From the NCBI GenBank assembly GCA_004292855.1, contig RDXN01000070.1:1-48108 (forward strand): 48,108 nt of DNA, written 5' to 3'. Both the position numbers and the translations under genes were made by a program. Under the pieces are notes generated by a model that made no database searches, was not told where the DNA came from, and saw only the letters and a list, made by a program, of their open reading frames with translations. Each line of letters opens with the position of its first letter. Position 1 is the stretch's first letter. This DNA comes from Cytophagales bacterium. Lineage in GTDB: Bacteria; Bacteroidota; Bacteroidia; Cytophagales; Spirosomataceae. Positions 25,701-33,788 of this stretch are shown here, piece by piece.

Positions 25701-26659
25701 TTGGTCGATGGTGCCGTGAGCGAGTAGGCCGTGTGTGCCTGCCGGGCCGCCAACGCAGCCTGCGCCCGCGTGTTCTGACCAGCGGTAAATACCGTCTGAC
25801 AGGCACTGACGTAATACGACATAATGTTATTAGGCAACGGGTTATACCGTAGTCCTGAGCCAGCCTCCAGAAAATTGCAGGTATAGACAGACGGACAACC
25901 CGATACGCAGGTTCCGGTCGAACCGGGAAAATCAGTCCATCCATACGGGTCGGCGGGCGTATCGCACACCAGGTCACCGGCCGTTGAGCAGTTGCTTCCA
26001 TTGACCAGTTCGCGGCCATCGTCTTCCTCAAACGTGTGCGCCAGGTTGAAATTATGGCCGAGTTCGTGGGGAATCAGGCTGTTGCCGATATAGCTTTCGT
26101 TGCCACCCGTATTCTTGATGTACGACTCGGTGGTGGTTATGTCGTTGCCGGGGTAGTAAGCATAGCCAGCCGCCGTGCTACCCAGTATGACCGGAATATG
26201 GTACATGTTCATGGCGTTTGTGGCATTATTCACCCGAATCACTGCCTCGCTCGTACCCTTGGTGAATCCGGTGAAAAGGGCATCGTCGTTGATATAATTG
26301 GGAGTTGTCCCGGAGAAGAAAAACTGAATGCCGCTGGCAAACCATTTCTTGTTAGCCAGAGCCATCACGTTGTTCATCATCCGCAAATCGTACCCGCCGG
26401 TTCCATTGGTCCGGCGCAGGATGTGGGGCCGGATGGGGACATACGTAATCGTAGGAACAAGCCTTGCGGTAGCCATCGAGGCTTTTTTGAGCCGAAAGGC
26501 CAACGCAGCCTCCGCTTCAAGCGCACGCCGTTCGGTGGGCGATAGCGACGTGGTACCACATTGCAGCGTGGAGCGGGTGGGGCTTTGAGCGAGGCCGGGC
26601 ACCGAAAAAATAAGCAATAACCCCAGCAATAGGAGTCGTTTCTGGAAGATAATGAGCAT
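22757..26659 (-). CDS. Secreted pappalysin-like (M43) metalloprotease with Ig-like repeats
   Basis: A 1300-residue exported protein. The signal peptide (RLLLLGLLLIFSVPGLAQ) starts at the ATG at 26659; the frame is open further upstream. The zinc motif HELGHNFNLAH lies near residue 200 and the Met-turn NNIMSYY follows, as in M43 peptidases. Next come an Fn3-like domain (VSNLTATLVNGRAVLTWTDN), a GEVED domain (RYSIWVDLNRNGSFADPGE to GEAEDYQLNITP), and about eight Ig-like modules of two kinds. The last 90 residues (SYQLTGGVLYSR to GANGCERVVEGEV) are shared with the next gene. No standard type A or CHU_C sorting tail is seen. It probably degrades extracellular protein. Confidence 0.88.
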   Translation of the reverse strand: MLIIFQKRLLLLGLLLIFSVPGLAQSPTRSTLQCGTTSLSPTERRALEAEAALAFRLKKASMATARLVPTITYVPIRPHILRRTNGTGGYDLRMMNNVMALANKKWFASGIQFFFSGTTPNYINDDALFTGFTKGTSEAVIRVNNATNAMNMYHIPVILGSTAAGYAYYPGNDITTTESYIKNTGGNESYIGNSLIPHELGHNFNLAHTFEEDDGRELVNGSNCSTAGDLVCDTPADPYGWTDFPGSTGTCVSGCPSVYTCNFLEAGSGLRYNPLPNNIMSYYVSACQTVFTAGQNTRAQAALAARQAHTAYSLTAPSTNVTPVSNLTATLVNGRAVLTWTDNAGNEMGYFIERSLTSSADGFVPIGGVATNATSYTDTEALSSVTAYYRIRPSNSTGNLSAVATLQIPLCVPSFAFACSDYTTGIGSFTVNGQTLSQNTGCSVGSYGQFTAVTPSVSAGNGYPFTVAPINAVNGMRYSIWVDLNRNGSFADPGEMLFQSSSNSTAPVSGTLSIPVSASVGIARLRIIVKSGSTTSPDEPCGSYTYGEAEDYQLNITPNSLPTVQGLAATTSTVCVGNVATFTATLVNVSGTYDFTLTNGSSPISGTGTATAFSQTLTTSGGGGVQTLTLTVGVSGTTGWGSTTLNVGALPTAAISLPTPLIINCLTSTRTLTATGGGTYLWDNASTAASRTINASGTYSVTVTSAGGCSSTASQLVTVTQDTTPPTVALSTSNICAGSVLTLSATAGLNSYTFVGAGGVIGSGTGNTTTVSGLAAGNPSFTVLASGPNGCTATQTTSATVEAQPTLAVAATPSFTISTGQTVTITASGGTSYTWVDGSTGASFTASPASTTAYSVTGVNASGCASVTSATVSVTVPAPTVNSLAATNGTVCAGDVATFTATLGNVPGTYSFTLTNGSSPVSGTGTGTAFSQTITTSGAGGVGPAGQTFTLTIGIVGASGSGSATLVVGAIPTAGLVASGAITCNQPVVTLTASGGVSYVFAGAGLVTSSGNSATANAAGTYSVTVTGASGCTSTTTTTVSSSTAAPVVGVTVSGPITCLSPSVTLTALGGDSYVFAGPGIVSTGANSAVVSVSGIYSVTGTVTSTGCFSSTTITVTGSATGTIPAVLLIGGGSAVCAGGNVTIAATVSGSATYSWYRNGQLVSNVAPPLLLGGVQRPQAGSYVLGVVSDCGSATSTAFVLTVKPQPTVVITFPSSASVQSANGFATVTVPPSGGFSYQLTGGVLYSRHVLIDRINGYELKAYWQTTDGLFAIDHYGPYSIRVLGANGCERVVEGEVKSN

Positions 26660-26836
26660 GTTACATGGTAGGTTAAGCGCATGCAATGGTTGATAGCATG
26701 CGAACAACCAAGACGCTCAGGCATGCAAAAAGTTACCGATGTTCAGCTAAAAACAACTAAGCAATTTTACTTAGCTAACCAAATGCACTAAAAATAGATC
26801 GTACGTATAGTTTTACCGCATGAAACCAATCCATCA

Positions 26837-29089
26837 CTAGTGGGGTCTTATCTCGCCCTCAACCGTCCGTTCGCAGCCGTTAGCCCCCACAACCCGGATC
26901 GTATACGAACCATATTGGTCAATGGGAAATAATCCGTCTGTGGTTTGCATGTATTTCCTTAGCACATACCCGTTGATGCGGTCGACAAGCACGTATCGAC
27001 TGTACAGAACACCGCCCGTTAGCTGGTACGACAACCCCGCCGAAGGTGGCACCGTCACCAGGGCAACCCCGTTGGTCGTTTGCACCGACGCGCTGCCGGG
27101 AAACGTGATAACCACCGTAGGGATAGCCCCCACATTGAGGACGGTACTGCCCCAGCCCGTGTTTCCACCCGCCCCAACCGTGAGCGTGACCGTTTGCCCC
27201 GGAGGGCTGGCCCCGCCCGTCCCGCTCGTAGTGAACAGTTGGCTGAAAGCCGTCCCGCTAGCCGTCCCACTGACCAAACCGCTGCCGTTGGTGAGCGTAA
27301 ATGTATAAAGACCCGATACGTTCCCCAGGGTGGCGGTGAAGGTGGTGACCCCGCCCGCGCAGATTGTAGCACTCGAAGCCGCCAAGCCCTGTACGGTGGG
27401 AGACAGATTCAGATTTGGCGTTACGTTCAATTGATAATCCTCCACTTCGCCCTCGCCGTAACTTCCGCAGGGATCAGCCGGGGAGGTACTACCAAATCGG
27501 GAAACAACGCGAAGACGTGTTGTACCCATCGACGCACTGGCCGGAATCGACAGCACGCCCGACACGTTGGCCGTTGTTGAGGAGGGCGATTGGAAGAGCA
27601 ACTCACCGGGGTCGGTAAAGGAACCGTTCTGGTTAAAATCGGCCCAAATCGAGTAGCGAATACCATTCCAGCGATTAATGGGTGCTACCGTAAACGGGTA
27701 GTTGTTACCGGCTTCGACCGTGGGTGTAACCGCCGTAAACTGCGAATACGAACCTGCCAAGCAACTTGATGTCTGACTCAACGCTTGCACATTCACGGTA
27801 AAACTGCCAATGCCAACAAAATTTGGCCCGCAACCCGTGGCATAAAACGGCAAACAAATACCCAACGGAATACTGACCACTGCACTGACACTGCCGGTGC
27901 TGTTCGAGGGGCGGATACGATAATAGGCAGTTACCAGGGAGGGCGGTTGCGTATCGGTGAACGACGCAGCATCCGTTGCCACGCCCCCAATGGGCACGAA
28001 TCCATCCGTTGCCGAGATCGTGGAGCGTTCAATAAAATACCCCATCTCGTTGTTCGCATTGTCGGTCCAAGAGAGCACAACACGGGCGTTTACAACGGTT
28101 GCCGACAGGTTGCTAACGGGCGTTACGTTGGTCGAGAGAGCCGTGAGCGAGTAAGCCGTGTGCGTCTGCCGCAGGGCCAGTGCCGCCTGAACCCGCGAGA
28201 ACTGACCGGGCGTAAACTCCGATTTACAGGTGCTGGGGTAATACGACATGATGTTGTTGGTCAACGGGTTATAGCGAAGCCCCGTACCAGCTTCCGTAAA
28301 ATCACAACTAAAACCCAATGGGCAACCCGACACACAGGTTTCAGATGCGCCGGGGAATTCGGGCCACTTGTACGGATCAGCCGGGGTATCGCAAACTCGG
28401 TCGCCAGCCGTAGCGCAGTTGCTACCGTCTATTTTCTCGCGTGGGTTGGTGGCTTCAAACGTGTGAATCAGGTTGAAATTATGCCCGAACTCATGAGCGA
28501 TCAAACTACCCAGAAACGTTTCGTTACCGGTGTATCGAATACATGATTCCGTCGAACTCAGATTATTACTCGGAAAGGAAGCATATCCCCCCGCTCTGGT
28601 GTGAGCAAAATCGTCTACGAAGTACTGATTCATAGCATCCGTTGCATTATTGTCATCCAGAAAAGGCCGGCTGGTAACGCCCGTGTAGTTGGTAAACAGG
28701 TCCGTATCGTCGATGTAGTTTGGTGCCGTTCCCGAAAAGAAGAACTGGATACCTTCCGATATATATCTGCTGTTTGCCAGTGCTATAATGTTGTTGATCT
28801 GGCGTAAGGTGAAGCGTGCGCCCGTTCCGTCGGTACGGCGGAGAATGTGGGGGCGAATGGGTACGTAGGAGATGACCCCAGCCATTCTGGCTTTACCCAT
28901 CGACGCTTTTTTGAGTTGAAAAGCCAGGGCAGCTTCGGCCTCCAGGGCACGGCGTTCGGCGGGCGTCAGAGTCGGCGCATCACAGAACAGTGTGGCGGGG
29001 GCGGGAGCCAATTTCTGGGCAAAAACTGGCAACGTTATCAGGAAGAACAACCCCAGCAACTGAAGTCGAAGATCGTACAAAAAGCGCAT
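26837..29089 (-). CDS. Secreted pappalysin-like (M43) metalloprotease, short paralogue
   Basis: A 750-residue paralogue of the preceding product on this strand, clearly a tandem duplicate. It has a signal peptide (LLGLFFLITLPVFAQ), HEFGHNFNLIH with the Met-turn NNIMSYY, an Fn3-like domain, a GEVED domain (RYSIWADFNQNGSFTDPGE to GEVEDYQLNVTP), one Ig-like module and the same C-terminal 90-residue segment (LTGGVLYSRYVLVDRINGY). The first 560 residues align along their length with its neighbour. The main difference is the lack of the extra module array. Both are predicted to be exported zinc proteases. Confidence 0.88.
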   Translation of the reverse strand: MRFLYDLRLQLLGLFFLITLPVFAQKLAPAPATLFCDAPTLTPAERRALEAEAALAFQLKKASMGKARMAGVISYVPIRPHILRRTDGTGARFTLRQINNIIALANSRYISEGIQFFFSGTAPNYIDDTDLFTNYTGVTSRPFLDDNNATDAMNQYFVDDFAHTRAGGYASFPSNNLSSTESCIRYTGNETFLGSLIAHEFGHNFNLIHTFEATNPREKIDGSNCATAGDRVCDTPADPYKWPEFPGASETCVSGCPLGFSCDFTEAGTGLRYNPLTNNIMSYYPSTCKSEFTPGQFSRVQAALALRQTHTAYSLTALSTNVTPVSNLSATVVNARVVLSWTDNANNEMGYFIERSTISATDGFVPIGGVATDAASFTDTQPPSLVTAYYRIRPSNSTGSVSAVVSIPLGICLPFYATGCGPNFVGIGSFTVNVQALSQTSSCLAGSYSQFTAVTPTVEAGNNYPFTVAPINRWNGIRYSIWADFNQNGSFTDPGELLFQSPSSTTANVSGVLSIPASASMGTTRLRVVSRFGSTSPADPCGSYGEGEVEDYQLNVTPNLNLSPTVQGLAASSATICAGGVTTFTATLGNVSGLYTFTLTNGSGLVSGTASGTAFSQLFTTSGTGGASPPGQTVTLTVGAGGNTGWGSTVLNVGAIPTVVITFPGSASVQTTNGVALVTVPPSAGLSYQLTGGVLYSRYVLVDRINGYVLRKYMQTTDGLFPIDQYGSYTIRVVGANGCERTVEGEIRPH

Positions 29090-29227
29090 GTTACGTAGGG
29101 AATGAGGTGAAGGTGACCCGTGGGTTGCCCACGGACTGACCCCAAATTACACCAAACTACGCGCTCCAGTTACTTCTGCTGCTGTAAAGCATTTATACTA
29201 CTACGTAACTGTGTTTATACGGCATGA

Positions 29228-29267
29228 ACGCCCCGGCCCGCGTCGTAGTCGATGCGGGCCGGGGCGT
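29228..29267. terminator. Strong GC-rich hairpin after the XRE gene
   Basis: Perfect 14-base arms ACGCCCCGGCCCGC (29228-29241) and GCGGGCCGGGGCGT (29254-29267) with a 12-base loop. It lies 4 bp beyond the XRE stop codon. No T-run follows on the minus strand, so the terminator role rests on position and stem strength. Confidence 0.6.
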
Positions 29268-29270
29268 CTG

Positions 29271-29471
29271 TTAATCTTCGTCTTCCAACTGAAATACCTC
29301 CTCAACGGGTACGCCAAAGACCCGCGCCAGTTTGAGGGCCAGAATGGTAGAGGGCACATAGCGGGTTGTTTCGATGGAGTTGATGGTTTGGCGGCTCACG
29401 CCAATGCGGTCGGCGAGGTCGGCCTGGGAGAGGTTGTGTTCGGCGCGCTGCACCTTCAGGCGGTTTTTCAT
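29271..29471 (-). CDS. XRE family transcriptional regulator
   Basis: A 66-residue single-domain Cro/CI-type regulator. The helix-turn-helix is LSQADLADRIGVSRQTINSI, followed by TRYVPSTILALKLARVF and a short acidic tail. It overlaps the upstream membrane-protein gene by 4 bp, a common pairing in which the regulator controls both genes. The target is otherwise unknown. Confidence 0.9.
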   Translation of the reverse strand: MKNRLKVQRAEHNLSQADLADRIGVSRQTINSIETTRYVPSTILALKLARVFGVPVEEVFQLEDED

Positions 29472-29938
29472 AGCGCGAGGAGTTGGTGATTATGTCGATA
29501 CATAAGCCAGCGCATCCGGCCAATAAACACAAGCAGGAGCGTGAACATGTTGAACGAAATAACCATGAGAAAATCCAGTCCGTAAACTACCAAAATCAGA
29601 ACAGCCAGAATGGCATAATTAGCCACTACACTCCACTGAAGGGCTTCCAGTCGCATACGACTAATAAACTCATCTTCAATTTGTTCACGTGCGAAACCAA
29701 TTAAAAACAAACCTATAATACACCCTAGCATGGCAATTTCATTCGTCATGTTTACGGTGTTTGGAACTGTGGGTTTCTCCAGAAGAAAGTTGTCGTCAAA
29801 AAAGGATGGGACTGGCACATCCAGGAAATTGGATTCAAACTCGTAGAAGAAGGTTGCCAACCCCAACATGGCAGCGGGGATGAAAATAAGCCAGCCCACA
29901 TAACGGGCGCGATACGGAAACAAAAGTGAGTGGAGCAT
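29468..29938 (-). CDS. Membrane protein paired with the XRE regulator
   Basis: A 156-residue protein with four hydrophobic segments: WLIFIPAAMLGLATFFY, IAMLGCIIGLFLIGFA, WSVVANYAILAVLILVVYGL and VISFNMFTLLLVFI. The charged stretch AREQIEDEFISRMRLEAL between segments two and three resembles DUF2178-like proteins found next to small XRE regulators. No enzymatic motif is seen. Its stop overlaps the regulator start (ATGA). Confidence 0.65.
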   Translation of the reverse strand: MLHSLLFPYRARYVGWLIFIPAAMLGLATFFYEFESNFLDVPVPSFFDDNFLLEKPTVPNTVNMTNEIAMLGCIIGLFLIGFAREQIEDEFISRMRLEALQWSVVANYAILAVLILVVYGLDFLMVISFNMFTLLLVFIGRMRWLMYRHNHQLLAL

Positions 29939-30019
29939 AAAAAAATGACAAGTTTATTGGTTTTCATGTAAAACTAGCTTGTCATTATGAATATTTTACT
30001 TGTCCTGAAAAATAATTAT

Positions 30020-30080
30020 CCGTTGGCTGAAGCCAACGGCAATGGGTGGAAAACCCCGCTGAGCGGCCCGCTGCGGGGTT
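30020..30080. repeat. Two adjacent hairpins downstream of the GH20-like gene
   Basis: CCGTTGGCT-GA-AGCCAACGG (30020-30039) is followed by AACCCCGC (30052-30059) pairing with GCGGGGTT (30073-30080). The first hairpin has the look of a dispersed palindrome. Together they could end the fucose-cluster transcript, whose last stop codon is at 30087. Confidence 0.6.
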
Positions 30081-30086
30081 GTAAAC

Positions 30087-31109
30087 TCACCACCAGCGTT
30101 TTGTGAATTGCTCTAGTGCCTGTTGGAAACGGTTCCATTTCTTGTCTTGCTGGAACGTCCAGGCCACCTCGGCAGCAGCCGCCAGGCGGGGATGCAGTTG
30201 ACTGAAAAGGCGTTCGGAGGTTGGGGGGACTTCGCTCAGAAAGGTATAGTTAACGCCCAACATGCGCGGGAGCAGGTCTTCGGGGAGTTGGTCGGGGATG
30301 GGTTCAAAGCGGTACACCCGGTCGAGGGGGAGTTGGGCAAGGGATGCGCTCAGATGTGTTTCCGAAGTGGTCGATACAACGGCGTCTTGCCCGGACTTTA
30401 TTGTTTTCAGCAGGTCGGTCGTGTTGCCATTTGCCCAACTATATGCCGCTGAAGGAGAAGCAGGGCGAATGTCAACGTGAATATGACGCGCTCGACCGTA
30501 CTGCTTTATTCGGTCAACCTCGTCCAACGTATAGATCGTTGGTGTATCGCGGGTTGCAGCCATACTCCATTGAAACCGGTTGAATTTGAGCAGAGCCAGT
30601 TCGTCCAACAACTTTTTTAGGGTCTCGATGCCCCCGGGGTATTGCCCCTCGTCGAGGGTAAACGACCGCCAACTGAATCGGGGTTTGTCGCGCACCAATA
30701 TGGCAGGAACCACCGCGTCTACGCCCATCGTGGGCAACAGTTGCCGCAACGTTTGCAACCCATGAAACACCCCCGCCGACGATGCCCCCGCCACCACGAT
30801 GCGCCGGGGCGACACCCTCAGTTCGTAGCCCTCGGTGCCCAGAGCCTCATAACGCGCCCCATCGACAAGCAGTTGAATATCAGAGGCTTTTGGCTTGGTT
30901 GCAGGGGTCAACGGGGGCAGTCCGGCTTGTTTCCAATAGTCGTCCAGCAACTGCCGCTCGTTGGCGCAGGCTGGTGATGCCCACACACGTAGGCCTGCCC
31001 GAAGGCTGAAATTACCCCGCTCGGGTTTCACAACAGCCGGATGGGGCAGTATAGCCAGTTGCGAGAATGCGGGAAATGAAAGAAGAAATAGAAGGAGAGT
31101 TTTTAGCAT
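30087..31109 (-). CDS. Shortened GH20 (beta-hexosaminidase-like) protein lacking the catalytic dyad
   Basis: A 340-residue exported protein starting at MLKTLLLFLLSFPAF; the longer open frame upstream lies inside a repeat. Residues 20-150 form a GH20b-type N-terminal domain (YELRVSPRRIVVAGASSAGV, FHGLQTLRQLLP). The barrel begins normally (RFSWRSFTLDEGQYPGG, LLDELALLKFNRFQWSM, YTLDEVDRIKQYGRARHIHV) but then jumps to the last strands (GQDAVVS, PLDRVYRFEPIP, HPRLAAAAEVAW). The middle third, which carries the His-x-Gly-Gly-Asp-Glu catalytic segment, is absent, and the length is well below the usual 500 or more. It is probably not an active hexosaminidase but may bind sugar. It ends the fucose cluster. 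Confidence 0.75.
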   Translation of the reverse strand: MLKTLLLFLLSFPAFSQLAILPHPAVVKPERGNFSLRAGLRVWASPACANERQLLDDYWKQAGLPPLTPATKPKASDIQLLVDGARYEALGTEGYELRVSPRRIVVAGASSAGVFHGLQTLRQLLPTMGVDAVVPAILVRDKPRFSWRSFTLDEGQYPGGIETLKKLLDELALLKFNRFQWSMAATRDTPTIYTLDEVDRIKQYGRARHIHVDIRPASPSAAYSWANGNTTDLLKTIKSGQDAVVSTTSETHLSASLAQLPLDRVYRFEPIPDQLPEDLLPRMLGVNYTFLSEVPPTSERLFSQLHPRLAAAAEVAWTFQQDKKWNRFQQALEQFTKRWW

Positions 31110-31119
31110 ATTTTTTTGA

Positions 31120-31252
31120 CCACAGAGTGAAGGGACTTTTGGCACAGAGTTTTTTGTCATCCCGAGGAACGAGGGATCTACCCTTGCAACTCTCAACTCG
31201 CCTGTAGACAATCTAGATCCCTCGTTCCTCGGGATGACAAAAAACTCTGTGG
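31120..31252. repeat. MITE-like palindromic element, copy 2
   Basis: Outer ends CCACAGAGT and ACTCTGTGG are inverted. Inside are perfect 38-base arms (31143-31180 and 31214-31251) containing GTCATCCCGAGGAACGAGGG, around a 33-base loop. The segment accacagagt...ttttggcacagagt at the left end is shared with copy 3 near 34583. It fills the spacer between the EEP-fold gene and the GH20-like gene. Confidence 0.85.
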
Positions 31253-31260
31253 TTGTCTTT

Positions 31261-32025
31261 TTACCGCAACCGGAACGTCGCTATCACGGGGTAATGATCG
31301 GAGGTGCGGTTTTCTTCCAGAACCCGGTAGTTCGATTGAGTCAGTTCGCCGTTGGGGCGCGTGAGGAGGTAGTCGAAACGCGAGACGAGGTCGGGAAACG
31401 TGATTTGTTCGGTGTTAATACCGGCATACCGCCAATAGCGGGCCATTTGCCGAATAAGTGGGTCGTCGGTGTGGCTATGCAGGTCGACGGCCCAAACGAC
31501 TGGCTGAATGCTGGACTTCAGTAGAGCCGTAACCGTTCCGGCCTGCGCCGTACGGTTGGCCACCGAATGCGGATCGAGTTTGGCCGTGCAAAACCGGAGG
31601 GTGTTGCCTTTGGGCGGCAACTCCACATACGCACACAATAGCACCCGCCGGGCACCCTCCCCAGACGTGGGTAGTTGCACCACCTGCGTGGCAATGATCG
31701 GATACCGCGACAAAATAGCCAGTCCATGCGAGCCTTGCCGTTCGGTAACGGCCCGCCCGTAGGCTGCTTTGAGGCCCGTGGCCTGCGCCAGATACCGCAC
31801 CTGATTGCGTCCCAAACTCCGCACCGTTGCACTGTCGATCTCCTGAATGGCTACCAAGTCGACCTTGCTCTTTTTGATCAGATCGGCCACACGGCTCAAA
31901 TTGCTCTGATTGGTGGTGGTGAGGCCATGCCGGATGTTGTAGGTCATGGTCGTGACCGTTTGCCCGTGGGCATAACTCGAACAAGAAACCACAAGAAGTA
32001 AATTGAGCAGGAGCCGATCCGTCAT
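31261..32025 (-). CDS. Endonuclease/exonuclease/phosphatase-fold exported protein, active site altered
   Basis: A 254-residue protein with a signal peptide (LLLNLLLVVSCSSYAHGQ). The EEP fold is evident: MTYNIRHG (Asn30), VAIQEID (Glu62), GLAILSRYPI and the terminal TSDHYPV (Asp243, His244). Two normally conserved positions differ: the His of THLD is Lys149 (TAKLD), and the Asn of GDxN is His183 (AVDLH). Activity is therefore uncertain. Its ATG overlaps the mutarotase stop by 4 bp, tying it to the fucose cluster. A TATCTTTG box at 32030-32037 could give it a separate promoter. Confidence 0.8.
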   Translation of the reverse strand: MTDRLLLNLLLVVSCSSYAHGQTVTTMTYNIRHGLTTTNQSNLSRVADLIKKSKVDLVAIQEIDSATVRSLGRNQVRYLAQATGLKAAYGRAVTERQGSHGLAILSRYPIIATQVVQLPTSGEGARRVLLCAYVELPPKGNTLRFCTAKLDPHSVANRTAQAGTVTALLKSSIQPVVWAVDLHSHTDDPLIRQMARYWRYAGINTEQITFPDLVSRFDYLLTRPNGELTQSNYRVLEENRTSDHYPVIATFRLR

Positions 32026-32348
32026 AGCGCAAAGATACGCTCCATACGCATCCACTTTTCGCCCGGTTTAGCCGTAGGTAACGCTTGTTGATATCTCCAC
32101 ATCAATGCTTCCCATTCTTCTACCCGTGGGTTGGCGGCATCAGCCTCGGCTTTGCGGTCGAAAGAGAATGTATCGTCGGTTTCCATAATCATGAACAACC
32201 GGTTTTCAATCCGGTAAATCTCCATACTCGTTATTCCCGAATCGCGAATACTAGCCTCAATTTGAGGCCAGATTCGTTCGTGATAGCGTTCGTACTCGGC
32301 AATCAGAGCCGGGTTGTTTATAAGATCGAGAGCGAGGCAGTAGCGCAT
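32022..32348 (-). CDS. L-rhamnose/L-fucose mutarotase (RhaM family)
   Basis: A 108-residue enzyme interconverting alpha and beta anomers of a 6-deoxy sugar. The start is placed at MRYCLALDLINN because the family begins this way and the upstream codons fall in a repeat. The motif YERYHERIWPQI contains the conserved His, and MEIYRIENRLFMIMETDDTF and EEWEALMWRYQQ match the family. In this cluster with a fucose permease and fucose dehydrogenase the likely substrate is L-fucose. It overlaps the EEP-fold gene by 4 bp. Confidence 0.9.
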   Translation of the reverse strand: MRYCLALDLINNPALIAEYERYHERIWPQIEASIRDSGITSMEIYRIENRLFMIMETDDTFSFDRKAEADAANPRVEEWEALMWRYQQALPTAKPGEKWMRMERIFAL

Positions 32349-32351
32349 TTC

Positions 32352-32454
32352 AATGAGCGAATGAGTGAATGAGTGATTGAGCGAATGAAGAAGGCAAATT
32401 GATTTTCTTGAATAAATTGGCACCAGCAATCGCTCAATCACTCATTCGCTCATT
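32352..32454. repeat. Octamer-built inverted repeat between mutarotase and permease
   Basis: The left arm (32352-32384) is made of AATGAGCG/AATGAGTG units, and the right arm (32430-32454) is the complement with one unit fewer. The inner 17 bases pair perfectly (32368-32384 with 32430-32446). The right arm includes the last codons and the TGA stop of the permease gene, and the left arm ends four bases upstream of the mutarotase ATG. Confidence 0.8.
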
Positions 32455-33713
32455 ACCCGGTATCCCCGCCAGCCGAACCAGGCCACCACGGCGAAGCACA
32501 GTAAGGGGACAATGTAGGCGACTTGAATATTGATTTGGTCTGAAATCCACCCCATAAGCAAGGGCATGAAGGCCCCGCCCGCAATAGCCATCACAAGCAG
32601 CGAGGACCCCAGTTCGCGGTCGTCATCGAGTTTATCGATTCCTAACGCGAAGATCGTCGGGAACATAATTGACTGGAAAAACGGCACTGCAAACACAGCC
32701 CACACCGCCAACCCCGACTGCACCAGAATAGCCACGGCGAGCAGGCCCATACTCGCCAGGGAGTAGAGTGTTAGCAGGCGATTAGCCGCGATGTAGCGGG
32801 TCAGAAACGTGCCTACAAACCGGCCAATCATGAAACCCAACATGGCGTAGCCGAGCCAGTCGGCGGCTTGTTTTTCGGGCACGCCGTTGGCGAATTTGGC
32901 GAACCGAATAAAGAAACTTGTGACGCACACCTGCGCCCCCACATAGAAAAACTGCGCCCAAATGCCGTTGACCAGGTGCCGGTGCCGCAGAGCCGTTCGG
33001 AGCGATGAGACCCGCCCCTCCAGGCTCTTTTGCACCTCCGGCATTTTGGTAATCATAAACAGACCCATCACAGCGATCACCACCACGGCAATGACCACGT
33101 AGGGCAGTTTGACCGAATCGGCCTCAAATTGGAGGTAGCTGTTGAGTTGGGCGGGGGTCATGGCGGCCAACTCGCTCTCGCTGTGTTCGATACCGCTCAG
33201 GATAAATTTACCCCCAATAAACGGGGCCAGAAACGCGCCCAACCCGTTGAACGACTGGCTCAAATTCAGGCGGGTAGCCGCCGTTTCGGGCGGACCGAGA
33301 ATGGTTACGTACGGGTTGGCGGCAGTCTCCAGAAACGCGCACCCCGACGCGATAATGAACAATGCCCCCAAAAACAACAGATACACGCGGGTGTTGGCGG
33401 CAGGCACGAACAGCAGCGCACCAAACGCATAAAGGGCCAAACCAACCAGAATACCGCGTTTGTAGCCGTACCGTTTCATGACCAATCCGGCGGGCACAGC
33501 CATCAGAAAATACCCCAGATACACCGCCGAGTCAATCATAGCCGACTGTAAATCAGTAAGTTGGCAGGCTTTCTTAAGGTGAGGAATCAGAATCGGTTCG
33601 AGGTTATGGACGAACGCCCACAAAAAAAACAAGCTCGTCACGAGCGCGAAGGCCACCGTGAAATTCCCAGTTGGGCTATTTGTTTTAACCGAAGTTGAAG
33701 GGATTGTCATCAT
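32442..33713 (-). CDS. fucP: L-fucose:H+ symporter (MFS, FucP family)
   Basis: A 423-residue, twelve-helix inner-membrane sugar:proton symporter. FucP-type motifs are present: SLFFLWAFVHNLEPILIPHL, VYLGYFLMAVPAGLVMKRYG and ASGCAFLETAANPYVTILG. The Glu of LETAANP matches the proton-coupling Glu135 of E. coli FucP. The position of Asp46 (NLND in E. coli) reads NLEP here, a variant I recall in Bacteroidota relatives. The last residues and the stop lie inside a repeat. It is followed in the operon by the mutarotase. Confidence 0.9.
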   Translation of the reverse strand: MMTIPSTSVKTNSPTGNFTVAFALVTSLFFLWAFVHNLEPILIPHLKKACQLTDLQSAMIDSAVYLGYFLMAVPAGLVMKRYGYKRGILVGLALYAFGALLFVPAANTRVYLLFLGALFIIASGCAFLETAANPYVTILGPPETAATRLNLSQSFNGLGAFLAPFIGGKFILSGIEHSESELAAMTPAQLNSYLQFEADSVKLPYVVIAVVVIAVMGLFMITKMPEVQKSLEGRVSSLRTALRHRHLVNGIWAQFFYVGAQVCVTSFFIRFAKFANGVPEKQAADWLGYAMLGFMIGRFVGTFLTRYIAANRLLTLYSLASMGLLAVAILVQSGLAVWAVFAVPFFQSIMFPTIFALGIDKLDDDRELGSSLLVMAIAGGAFMPLLMGWISDQINIQVAYIVPLLCFAVVAWFGWRGYRVMSE

Positions 33714-33718
33714 TGTAG

Positions 33719-33740
33719 GGGCGGACCCACGTGTCCGCCC
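33719..33740. repeat. Short GGGCGGAC hairpin upstream of fucP
   Basis: GGGCGGAC (33719-33726) and GTCCGCCC (33733-33740) pair over 8 bp. The word TAGGGGCGGACCCACGTGTC resembles a dispersed bacterial repeat. It lies 5 bp from the fucP ATG, in the spacer to the SDR gene. Confidence 0.6.
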
Positions 33741-33788
33741 GTTTATGCGTTATATGTCTGCCTATTTATACATCACGTGTCCACCCCT

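Noticed and set aside
31110-31211. N-terminal extension of the GH20-like frame
   Set aside because: These codons fall in the repeat arm; the signal peptide starts at the ATG at 31109.
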